Source: Imhoffiella purpurea | GTDB lineage: Bacteria; Pseudomonadota; Gammaproteobacteria; Chromatiales; Chromatiaceae | NCBI RefSeq assembly: GCF_000585215.1 | Contig: NZ_AONC01000016.1 | Location: forward strand, 1 to 64,000 | DNA length: 64,000 nt | Direction of reading: 5' to 3' | Part shown: positions 7,516 through 15,999 of the stretch, in pieces | Layout: each line of letters opens with the position of its first letter | How positions within the stretch are numbered: the stretch's first letter is position 1 | Made by a program: the position numbers and the translations under genes | Notes under the pieces: model-generated | Databases searched by the model: none | The model's input: only the letters and a program-made list of their open reading frames with translations | Told to the model about the DNA's origin: nothing

Positions 7516-8003
7516 TGGATGTGCTTCCTATTTAGTAGCTGCCCCATCGCGCTCGACAGTCACGCACACGTATCCAGCACCCGACATCCAAGGGACGTGG
7601 GCGTGAAACGCGACGAGACAGCGACTGAATGGGACTGGAGTTGAGCGGCGCTAGACGCCTGGAGATAGAAGGGGCTGTCGGCCCCTATGGGTGTTGAATG
7701 ATCGGAGTGACTTTTGCGCAAACTTGTGCAGAAGGCTGGCACGGCTTCGCTAGAAGCGAGAGCAGTTCAGAGTGATCATCCCCTCATGGGAGAGTGCGAA
7801 GAGTCGCTAGATCAGAGGGTGGGGAGGATATTGACGGTGATCCCCGTCATTTCTGGACGGACTCGTCCAAAAGAGACGCCCCCAGGTTTCCCTAGGGGCA
7901 TCAAGTGAGGAGCACTACCTGGCGTTGGTGCTGATGGCATTGAACACCAACCTCGGTGGCTCTTGAGTCAATCAGTTAGAGCAACCTGGGTTGATGACCA
8001 TAG
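7516..8003. other. 488 bp intergenic stretch with four hairpins
   Basis: No convincing gene is present. Four short perfect or near-perfect hairpins lie between 7832 and 7951 (see the hairpin entry). The 300 bp next to the antirepressor start contain only its ribosome site and an AT-rich TAAATA about 20 bp upstream. As the stretch lies between a small HTH gene and the antirepressor, both on the minus strand, it would form the antirepressor's long leader or hold the HTH gene's terminator plus a new promoter. Confidence 0.45.
7832..7951 (-). ncRNA. Four-hairpin cluster, candidate structured RNA or leader with terminator
   Basis: Hairpins: 7832-7849 (TGACGG with CCGTCA), 7854-7869 (TGGACG with CGTCCA), 7878-7899 (GCCCCCAGG with CCTAGGGGC) and 7924-7951 (GTTGGTG with CACCAAC). 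The third has a C-A mismatch on the plus strand but a G-U wobble on the minus strand, where its loop is GAAA, a GNRA tetraloop. It is followed on that strand by GTCTCTTTT, so it may also terminate the upstream HTH gene. The strand asymmetry argues that the minus strand is transcribed. No known RNA family was recognised. Confidence 0.4.
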
Positions 8004-8213
8004 TTAGAGACCCTTAGCCATCTCCCTCGCCTCGGCCCAGGTCTCTGGGATCTCAAGGCCAGCCTGCTTGATGGCATCAACAGTCCTGATGATCTTCCTG
8101 ATGGTCGCTGGCTGTGCGCCGGTAGCCCGATGTAGGTCCATCTGAGACGCTGGCTTGCAGTGCAGGTGCTTGAGGTAGACCAACTCGGTCTTGAGCGTGG
8201 TGAGTGAAGGCAA
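8004..8213 (-). CDS. Small helix-turn-helix protein (regulator or excisionase candidate)
   Basis: A 69-residue protein with a TTG start at 8213, preceded by GGAGG at 9 nt. An ATG 7 bp upstream is in another frame, so TTG is the supported start. The sequence has a predicted winged or plain HTH: a first helix (TELVYLKHLHC), a turn, DLHRATGAQPATIRKIIRTV as recognition helices, then an amphipathic tail. This architecture and its position next to the integrase suit an element repressor or recombination directionality factor. Neither role is proven. The hairpin repeat array lies directly upstream of it. Confidence 0.6.
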   Translation of the reverse strand: MPSLTTLKTELVYLKHLHCKPASQMDLHRATGAQPATIRKIIRTVDAIKQAGLEIPETWAEAREMAKGL

Positions 8214-8758
8214 AGTTCATGTCCTCCATGGTTGGCAGGGTGTTGTTGTTGTGTCGCCCACCACCAGAGCGCCTAGGGAGTTGGCTCCTCTGGTCTATAA
8301 GGTGGCGGTAATCCCAACCCCCAGTGTTTATGCGGGCTGGCGGGGAGGTGGACCTTGAGGGGCGTCTGGTCAGTCAGCGACTCTCTGGTCTATAAGAGGG
8401 GGAGAATCCCAACCGCCAGTATTCATGCGGCTTGGCGAGGTGGTGGCATCCTCAACAGGCTAGGCAATCCACATCAGCCCGGCTCTCTGGTCTTATAACT
8501 GGCAGAAATTCCAACCCCCAGTGTTTATGCGGGCTGGCGGGGAGGTCAGACGGGAAGGCCGCCAGTCGATTTGGGGCAACCGGCGGATAGGCAATCGCCT
8601 CCTTTCTCATAGAGTCTGGGTTAATGCCGATCCCTCTCAGGCTCCTCAGGAGTGCCGCTGAGAGCATGAGACCGCTTCTGCGTCCCATCCGAAGGGTCTT
8701 GCCTAGAGCCACCGAGAGGGCTCTTGAGGCCATCTCAGAGGCTGCTGAGGATCTCGTC
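8214..8758. other. 545 bp non-coding stretch carrying a hairpin repeat array
   Basis: No gene is supported between the HTH gene and the integrase. The main content is three tandem 58-61 bp repeats (8289-8546). Bases 8220-8288 and 8547-8758 show no further repeats or terminator that I can support. Confidence 0.5.
8289..8546. repeat. Three 58-61 bp structured direct repeats
   Basis: Units lie at 8289-8349, 8384-8441 and 8486-8546, separated by 34 and 44 bp of unrelated sequence. Each starts TCTGGTC, then an AT-rich TATAA, and ends in a hairpin around an ATGCGG loop. Stems are CCCCCAG with CTGGCGGGG in units 1 and 3, and CGCCAG with TTGGCG in unit 2. Unit 2 changes both arms of the stem, which is weak compensatory evidence for structure. 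This is not a CRISPR: units are too few, too diverged and too long, and no cas gene is near. Confidence 0.7.
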
Positions 8759-9841
8759 TTACTCGAAGATCGCAGCGTTCATCCTCTCCACCACACTCGC
8801 AGTGTGGGCCTCGCTCAGATGGGCGTACCGCTTGACCATTGCCAAGGTCTTGTGTCCCAGCACCTCGGCGATCTCGGCCAGGCTGGCACCGTTCATGGCC
8901 AGGTAAGAGGCTGCTGAGTGCCGGAGATCGTGCCAACGGAAGTCCTCGATCCCCGCTCGCTTCAGAGCGGTCTCGAAGGGAGTCCTGAGGTCCACCGGCT
9001 CGCTCTTGTTCTTACGACCGGGAAAGACCAGACCAGTCAAGGGACGACCCTCGTCCCCTCCCCGTCGCTCCTCAGCTCTCTTCTTGAGCAACTCCAAACC
9101 AGGACCACTCAGCGGCAGCACTCGGCGGTCTCCATTCTTGGTCTCATGAAGGACAGCCACCTTGCGCTCCAGATCGACATCCTTCCAGTCCAGCCCCAGG
9201 ATCTCCTGCTGGCGGGCTCCAGTGCTCAGAGCCAGGACAACAGCCGGGTAGAGGTCTCTGCTTCTGGATTCTCGGCAGGCAGTCAAGAGACGCTGACGCT
9301 CGTCATCAGATAGGAACCTGACTCGTCCCCTTGGCTCCTTGGGCTTGCTGACCTTCAACAGAGGGTTCTCCTCGACCCAGCCCCATTCCTTCATTGCGAC
9401 CGAGAAGGCATGACTCAGAGCAGTCAGATAGCGTCCCACGGTAGCCGGACTCGTCTTGCCCCCCCGATAGGTCTCGATCTGAGCCAACTTGTCCCGGTAC
9501 TCGGCTATCAAGGCCGGAGTTACATCAGCCAGCAGGTGATCGCCGATCTGATTCTTCCACCAGCCCAGTTGCTGTTTCTGATGGCTACGGCTGCTCTCGC
9601 TCTTATGCGGCAGGACATCTCGGACGTATCGCTCTACCAAATCACCTAGGGTGTGCTTCTTGGCCTCGGTGGACTTGAAGTGCCTTCCCTCCTTGATGGC
9701 AGCCTCTGTGCTCTTGGCCCAATCCTTGGCCTTGCTCAGCCGGTCGAAGGTAGCTGTCTGGCTGGGGTAGCCCCTCAGTCGAACCTTGACCCGGTAGGTG
9801 GTGCTGCCCTTGTTGTCGGTACGCTTCTCGATGGTTGCCAT
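8759..9841 (-). CDS. Tyrosine-family site-specific integrase
   Basis: A 360-residue protein from ATG 9841. It has an N-terminal arm-binding domain (1-55), a SAM-like core-binding domain (63-160) and a catalytic domain (175-355). The catalytic set is complete: R210 in STGARQQE, K235, H304 and R307 in HDLRH, H330 in LGH and nucleophile Y339. It therefore appears active. It catalyses recombination between attP and a chromosomal attB, here most likely the tRNA-Asn gene about 500 bp upstream. The region between the two holds integrase arm-like sites and an IHF site. A promoter overlapped by a palindrome sits just upstream, suggesting autoregulation. Confidence 0.95.
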   Translation of the reverse strand: MATIEKRTDNKGSTTYRVKVRLRGYPSQTATFDRLSKAKDWAKSTEAAIKEGRHFKSTEAKKHTLGDLVERYVRDVLPHKSESSRSHQKQQLGWWKNQIGDHLLADVTPALIAEYRDKLAQIETYRGGKTSPATVGRYLTALSHAFSVAMKEWGWVEENPLLKVSKPKEPRGRVRFLSDDERQRLLTACRESRSRDLYPAVVLALSTGARQQEILGLDWKDVDLERKVAVLHETKNGDRRVLPLSGPGLELLKKRAEERRGGDEGRPLTGLVFPGRKNKSEPVDLRTPFETALKRAGIEDFRWHDLRHSAASYLAMNGASLAEIAEVLGHKTLAMVKRYAHLSEAHTASVVERMNAAIFE

Positions 9842-9904
9842 GCCCCTCAGCTCCTGCGGCTCATCCAGTGGCTTACAGGCTACTCGGGAGGCGCGAGAAA
9901 GACA

Positions 9905-9940
9905 ACGTGTGATATAAAGTCACACGTCTTTTACGCGCAA
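9905..9940 (-). promoter_or_regulatory. Integrase promoter overlapped by an 8 bp palindromic operator
   Basis: On the minus strand TTGCGC (9935-9940) and TATATC (9911-9916) are 18 bp apart and would start transcription about 60 bp upstream of the integrase ATG. The -10 lies within a perfect inverted repeat, ACGTGTGA (9905-9912) with TCACACGT (9920-9927). This arrangement suits repression by the integrase itself or by the small HTH protein. The same repeat followed by CTTTT could alternatively end plus-strand transcription. Confidence 0.5.
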
Positions 9941-9950
9941 GATATTGATA
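9938..9950 (-). promoter_or_regulatory. IHF-binding site consensus match
   Basis: The minus strand reads TATCAATATCTTG, a full match to the IHF consensus WATCAANNNNTTR, within an AT-rich patch. Position between the integrase gene and the first arm-like repeats is what is expected in an attP intasome region. Confidence 0.55.
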
Positions 9951-9983
9951 TTAATAGTCTTTATAAAGCAAACATAGCGCCAA

Positions 9984-10292
9984 GGGACACTTGAGGGACA
10001 CCAATCGCGCAAAATAGGCCGAGACGGGCTAGTAACCCATCTCTTCAGTAGGGCAATCAAGGAAGGTCTCGGGACAGCCATGGGACACTCACGGGACACT
10101 TGGAACGTCCAGTGTGCCCGCTAAGCTGCGCGGCAGGATGGCTGGCAGGGCTGACGGCAGTCGGAGGACAAGACAGACGGCAAGCCTTCCGGCAGAGATA
10201 AGGCAGGAGAGCGGCAGAGAAACGGCAGGATGGGGCAGGTGAAGCCTAGGCTGGGCGGGAGATCGACGGGAAAAGTGTCCCATGAGTGTCCC
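9984..10292. repeat. Helically phased GGGACAC arm-type sites
   Basis: GGGACAC occurs at 9984-9990 and 9995-10001, then GGGACAG 10071-10077 followed by GGGACAC 10082-10088 and 10093-10099, and inverted as GTGTCCC at 10275-10281 and 10286-10292. Within each cluster the step is exactly 11 bp. The last pair and the 10082-10099 pair form an inverted repeat of about 20 bp flanking the GGCAG array. The arrangement fits integrase arm-binding sites. Confidence 0.7.
10132..10238. repeat. Phased GGCAG array
   Basis: GGCAG starts at 10132, 10144, 10156, 10191, 10202, 10213, 10224 and 10234, with GGCAA at 10179. The steps are 10-12 bp apart except for the 23 bp gaps at 10156-10179, which is two turns. 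All copies have the same orientation, so the motif recurs on one face of the helix. It lies between the inverted arm pairs. Candidate roles are excisionase or accessory-factor binding, or a replication iteron set. Confidence 0.6.
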
Positions 10293-10310
10293 ACAGAGCT
10301 TTCGAGCAAA

Positions 10311-10346
10311 GAAAAAGGGCCTAGCCTTTTGAGCTAAGCCCTTGAT
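10311..10346 (-). terminator. Rho-independent terminator of tRNA-Asn
   Basis: On the minus strand AAGGGCTTAGC pairs with GCTAGGCCCTT (11 bp with one G-U) around a 7 nt loop, followed by TTTCTTT. It sits about 6 bp past the tRNA CCA end. Confidence 0.8.
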
Positions 10347-10351
10347 CTATT

Positions 10352-10427
10352 TGGCTCCCTGGGACGGGCTCGAACCGCCGACCTAGTGATTAACAGTCAC
10401 CCGCTCTACCGACTGAGCTACCAGGGA
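10352..10427 (-). tRNA. tRNA-Asn (anticodon GTT), likely integration site
   Basis: A 76 nt cloverleaf: acceptor arms TCCCTGG (10421-10427) and CCAGGGA (10356-10362), a D arm with AGTCGGTAGA, an anticodon loop CTGTTAA, a T loop TTCGAGC, and an encoded CCA at 10352-10354. Anticodon GTT decodes Asn. The integrase gene lies downstream of its 3' end, the usual arrangement for elements that insert into tRNA 3' ends. No second copy of the tRNA 3' end is found in bases 1-10300, so the other attachment site must lie left of the window. Confidence 0.97.
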
Positions 10428-10443
10428 ATGTCGTGAGCGCGTA

Positions 10444-10472
10444 ATAGTAATTTCGCGTGCTTTCTCTGTCAA
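10444..10472 (-). promoter_or_regulatory. Strong sigma-70 promoter of tRNA-Asn
   Basis: Minus strand: TTGACA (10467-10472), a 17 bp spacer, TACTAT (10444-10449), then a GC-rich discriminator (TACGCGC). The start would fall about 9 nt before the mature tRNA 5' end. The GC-rich discriminator is typical of stable-RNA promoters under stringent control. Confidence 0.75.
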
Positions 10473-10584
10473 CACCTCGGCGGCCGAACAGGAAGCCCTG
10501 GCGGGGATCCAGGTGGACATGCCGCCCTGCTGCAGACCTTGCGGGAACGCCGACCGGGAATCGGCGCTCCCGCTGCGTTGCGGA

Positions 10585-11769
10585 CTAGGCGACCGCCTTG
10601 GCGATCCGATCGAGCGCCTGCTCCAGGTTCTCGCGGCTGGTGGCGATGGAGATGCGTACGTGACCGGCGAGACCGAAGGCGGAGCCGGGGACGAGGGCGA
10701 CGCCGGCCTTCTCGATCAGGTACTCGGCCAGTTCCAGGTCGTTCTTGATGCCGTCCAGCTTGTCGATCAGCCCTTGTACCTTGGGGAAAACGTAGAAGGT
10801 ACCGTCGGTCGGGATGCAGTCGATGCCCGGGATCTGGTTGAGCCGTTCGACCACCAGGTCGTGACGCTCCTTGAAGGACTTGAGCATGATGGCGATGCAG
10901 TCCTGCGGACCCTCCAGGGCCGCCTGGGCCGCGACCTGCGAGATGGAGGTCGGGTTGGAGGTACTCTGGGACTGGACCTTCTTCATCGCCTTGATGATCT
11001 CGGCCGGGCCGCCGGCATAGCCGATGCGCCAGCCGGTCATGGAGTAGGCCTTGGAGACGCCGTTCAGCACCAGGGTGCGGGGCGCCAGGTCCGGACAGGC
11101 GTTGAGGATGTTGACGAAGGGCTCGTCGCTCCAGCGGATGTGCTCGTACATATCGTCGGTGGCGATGACGACGCGCGGATGCTCGCGCAGCACCTCGCCC
11201 AGCGCCTCCAGCTCGGCGCGGCTGTAGGCCATGCCGGTGGGGTTGGAGGGGCTGTTGATGACGACCAGGCGGGTCTTGTCGTTGATCGCGCCCTTGAGCT
11301 GGGCGGGGGTGATCTTGAACGCCTGGTCGGCGCCGGCATGGATGAGCACCGGCAGACCGCCGGCGAGCAGGGCCATGTCCGGATAGGAGACCCAGAAAGG
11401 GGCGGGGATCACCACCTCGTCGCCCGGATCGAGCAGTGCCTGGGCGAGGTTGAAGAAACTCTGCTTGCCGCCGCAGGAGACCAGGATCTGGTCCTGACCG
11501 AAGTCGAGACCGTTCTCGCGCCTGAACTTGTCGATGATCGCCCGCTTGAGCTCGGTGGTACCATCGACGGCCGTGTATTTGGTGAAGCCGTTCTGGATGG
11601 CCTCGATGGCGGCGGCCTTGATGTGATCCGGGGTGTCGAAATCGGGTTCACCGGCCCCGAGCCCGATCACGTCCTTGCCCTCGGCGCGCAGCTCCTTGGC
11701 GCGTGCGGTGATGGCGAGCGTGGCGGACGGCTTGACGGCCTGGACGCGGGCGGCGAGTTTGATGGTCAT
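10585..11769 (-). CDS. Class I aminotransferase, aspartate aminotransferase type
   Basis: A 394-residue PLP enzyme of fold type I, the usual length for the Ib aspartate aminotransferases. It transfers the amino group of aspartate to 2-oxoglutarate; some members also act on aromatic or prephenate substrates. The PLP lysine is K240 ([10 protein letters not shown]), the N176 that contacts the cofactor ring lies in SPSNPTG, and the substrate-carboxylate Arg is in the C-terminal VRISIATS. The start is ATG 11769; upstream in-frame codons read like intergenic DNA. It is divergent from uvrB and lies just beyond the tRNA-Asn that bounds the element, so it marks the chromosomal side. Confidence 0.93.
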   Translation of the reverse strand: MTIKLAARVQAVKPSATLAITARAKELRAEGKDVIGLGAGEPDFDTPDHIKAAAIEAIQNGFTKYTAVDGTTELKRAIIDKFRRENGLDFGQDQILVSCGGKQSFFNLAQALLDPGDEVVIPAPFWVSYPDMALLAGGLPVLIHAGADQAFKITPAQLKGAINDKTRLVVINSPSNPTGMAYSRAELEALGEVLREHPRVVIATDDMYEHIRWSDEPFVNILNACPDLAPRTLVLNGVSKAYSMTGWRIGYAGGPAEIIKAMKKVQSQSTSNPTSISQVAAQAALEGPQDCIAIMLKSFKERHDLVVERLNQIPGIDCIPTDGTFYVFPKVQGLIDKLDGIKNDLELAEYLIEKAGVALVPGSAFGLAGHVRISIATSRENLEQALDRIAKAVA

Positions 11770-11921
11770 CGGCGGTGTTCTCTGGGTTCCTGCTGTGGCT
11801 GAATACGGGTGATGCAACACCCAATAATAGCGAAACGCCCGGATCCCGGCACGCGCATCGCGCGCCACGCAACATAGATCCCGAATGCAGTCGGCACGCC
11901 CGCCCCCACGAGGTTCATTCG

Positions 11922-13931
<2,010 letters not shown>

Positions 13932-13944
13932 GGGGAGCCGATCC

Positions 13945-14736
13945 ATGCCGACGTCCGATCGACGGCCGATCCGGCGGCTGCTCCTGGCCGGACTCCTCCT
14001 CTGCGCCGCAATCGCACTCGCCGAGGGCGAGACATTCCTGCCCGAGACGCCCGTGCTCGGCTATCGGGTCCTGGCCAGCTACCCGCACGATCCGAGCGCC
14101 TTCACCCAGGGCCTGATCTACGCGGACGGCCAGCTCTACGAGGGCACCGGAAACTACGGACGCTCGGTCCTGCGCCGGGTCGACCTGGAGACGGGGCGGG
14201 TCGAGCAGGAGACCCGGCTGGAGTCCAGGCTCTTCGGCGAGGGGATCACGCACTGGGGCGATCGGCTGATCCAGCTGACCTGGCGCGAGCATCTGGCGAT
14301 CCTCTACGACCGCGACAGCCTTGAGCGGATGGAGACCTTCCGCTATGCCGGGGAGGGCTGGGGCCTCACCCATGACGGCCGTCACTGGATCATGAGCGAC
14401 GGGACCCAGGTGCTGCGCTTCATCGACCCTGAATCGCATCAGGTCGTGCGCCGCCTGGGCGTGACGGACCAGGGCCGCCCGGTGCGCGACCTGAACGAGC
14501 TGGAATATATCGATGGGGAGGTCTGGGCCAACATCTGGAAGCGCGATCTCATCGCCCGGATCGATCCCGAAACGGGGGAGGTGGCGTCCTATCTGGATCT
14601 CTCCGGACTCGCGCCCGAGGGCCTGAGCCGGGATGCCGTGCTCAACGGCATCGCCTACGACGCCAGGGGCGAGCGGCTGTTCGTGACCGGCAAATATTGG
14701 CCCAGACTCTTCTGGATCCAGGTGGTTCCCAGGTGA
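13945..14736 (+). CDS. Glutaminyl-peptide cyclotransferase (plant/bacterial beta-propeller type)
   Basis: A 263-residue exported enzyme predicted to convert N-terminal glutamine to pyroglutamate. Residues 1-27 are a signal peptide (basic start, then LLLAGLLLCAAIALA). The mature part has the hallmarks of the beta-propeller QC family (PF05096): YPHDPSAFTQGL, YEGTGNYGRS, FGEGITHWGDRLIQLTW, an LNELEYIDGEVWANIW motif, and LNGIAYDARGERLFVTGK. It starts 13 nt after uvrB on the same strand and meets the SIS gene tail-to-tail with a single base between the stops. Expected location is the periplasm. Confidence 0.9.
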   Translation: MPTSDRRPIRRLLLAGLLLCAAIALAEGETFLPETPVLGYRVLASYPHDPSAFTQGLIYADGQLYEGTGNYGRSVLRRVDLETGRVEQETRLESRLFGEGITHWGDRLIQLTWREHLAILYDRDSLERMETFRYAGEGWGLTHDGRHWIMSDGTQVLRFIDPESHQVVRRLGVTDQGRPVRDLNELEYIDGEVWANIWKRDLIARIDPETGEVASYLDLSGLAPEGLSRDAVLNGIAYDARGERLFVTGKYWPRLFWIQVVPR

Positions 14737-14737
14737 G

Positions 14738-15343
14738 CTAGGACGCGGAGCCAGTGACCTGGGACTCCACCACCTCGCACAGCAGGTGTCCCAGCATCAG
14801 ATGGATCTCCTGGATCCGCGGCGTCTCGCGCGAGGGCACCGCCAGCAGGATCTCGGCACTGGCGGGCAGCTCGGCGTGTACGGCCCCGGTGAGCAGCACG
14901 GTCAGCAGTCCGCGCTCGGCGGCCGTGTCCAGCGCCCGCACCACGTTCGGCGAGCGGCCGCTGGTCGAGAGGGCCCAGAGCACGTCGCCCGGCCGGGCCA
15001 GGGCGGCGATCTGGCGCGCGAACACCTCGTCGAACGAGAAATCGTTGGCCACCGCCGAGGTGGCGCTGGTATCGAATCCGAGCGCGATGGCCGGTAGGGG
15101 TCTGCGGGTCTTGTCCAGGAACGGACCGATCAGCTCGCCGCTGAGATGGGTCGCCTCGCCGGCGCTGCCGCCATTGCCGCAGATGAAGAGCGTCCCACCG
15201 CGCGCGATGGCCTCGGCGGTGCGGGTCGCCGCCGCCAGGGTCGCCTCCAGCAGGACGCGGTCCGAACGGACGGCCTCCACCAGCGCCAGGGTCGAGTCGA
15301 GTCGTGTGAGGAGGAGACGGGCGAGTGCGGAGTCTTGAGTCAT
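14738..15343 (-). CDS. SIS-domain phosphosugar isomerase, GmhA-like
   Basis: A 201-residue single SIS domain. The family converts sedoheptulose 7-phosphate to heptose 7-phosphate for LPS (GmhA), or acts with DnaA (DiaA); the two are close homologues. Seen are the GGTLFICGNGGSAGEATHLS sugar-phosphate loop, a Glu in the active-site helix (HLSGELIG), the ALSTSGRSPN phosphate loop, and IQEIHLMLGHLLCE, which holds the catalytic His. The LPAIALGFDTSA stretch looks more like GmhA. The start is ATG 15343. The protein is cytosolic, and no LPS genes are adjacent, so the GmhA/DiaA choice remains open. Confidence 0.85.
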   Translation of the reverse strand: MTQDSALARLLLTRLDSTLALVEAVRSDRVLLEATLAAATRTAEAIARGGTLFICGNGGSAGEATHLSGELIGPFLDKTRRPLPAIALGFDTSATSAVANDFSFDEVFARQIAALARPGDVLWALSTSGRSPNVVRALDTAAERGLLTVLLTGAVHAELPASAEILLAVPSRETPRIQEIHLMLGHLLCEVVESQVTGSAS

Positions 15344-15588
15344 GAAGAAAAGGCTGTCGGATGATGATGGACGCCGAATCGCCGATCCCGGTGGCCCGGC
15401 TCGCCAATCGGATACTCTCCATCGGGGCAGAGCGAAGACAGGTCCGGCGCGAATGGAGAGAGAGATGCGGGCGGGCAGTCTAGCAGAAAAGCCCGGCGCC
15501 CCGATGAGCGGTCGTGCTCGACACGGCAGCCCCCAACGACCGGCCGGTAAGGGCGGACGCGCCCTGACCGAATCCAGGACGGCCGCGG

Positions 15589-15978
15589 TCACTCGGGATC
15601 CGGCTCCCGTCCCTCGCCGAAGGTCTCCGCCAGCCGGTCCATGTACTGCCGCTGAACCACGGCGCCCAATCCGTGCCCGCGTCCCTCGGACAGCCGGGTC
15701 TCGAGCAGGCGCAGACGCTTGAGATGTCGGCCGCGCTCGCCCGGATCCTCGGCGCGGGCGAGCAGTGCCTCCACATCCTTGAGCTCGCGCAGCGCCTCCA
15801 GCTCCGGAGGCAGATAGCCGGCCCCCTTCAGCAGCCGATAACCGGCCCGCAGATGTTCGGGCACCATCGACAGATCCTCGTGCGGGATCGGCTTGCCCTC
15901 GCCGGGCAGATTGGACAGCTCGCCGCGATCGATGGCGCGCTGGATGTGCTGTTCGGCGAGCTTGTCGATCAGATCCAC
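15589..15978 (-). CDS. DUF1992 family (DnaJ-homologue C28-like) protein
   Basis: A 129-residue protein that starts with GTG 15978, with AGGAGG 5 nt before it. The N-terminus has the DUF1992 signature: AEQHIQRAIDRGELSNLPGEG then KPIPHEDLSMVPEHLR, followed by a charged helical C-terminus. DUF1992 is also found fused to J domains in eukaryotes; the bacterial function is unknown. The gene is 22 nt downstream of the Fe-S/CCG gene and shares its strand, so they are likely in one transcript. Confidence 0.9.
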   Translation of the reverse strand: MDLIDKLAEQHIQRAIDRGELSNLPGEGKPIPHEDLSMVPEHLRAGYRLLKGAGYLPPELEALRELKDVEALLARAEDPGERGRHLKRLRLLETRLSEGRGHGLGAVVQRQYMDRLAETFGEGREPDPE

Positions 15979-15999
15979 AATGGCCTCCTGGGTTCGGTT

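Noticed and set aside
7832-7900. Hammerhead-like ribozyme suggested by GGACGAGTCC near GAAA
   Set aside because: No CUGANGA core and no three-way junction can be formed with the visible stems.
7714-7908. Short plus-strand open frame in the antirepressor leader
   Set aside because: It has no ribosome site or recognisable domain and overlaps the hairpin cluster.
8289-8546. Possible small CRISPR array
   Set aside because: The three units are 58-61 bp and diverged, the gaps are 34 and 44 bp, and there is no cas gene or leader.
1-10350. Retron, diversity-generating or transposon genes in the element
   Set aside because: No reverse transcriptase, variable repeat or transposase frame is visible.
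11770-11921. LexA box upstream of uvrB
   Set aside because: No CTG-N10-CAG match with a suitable AT-rich centre was found.
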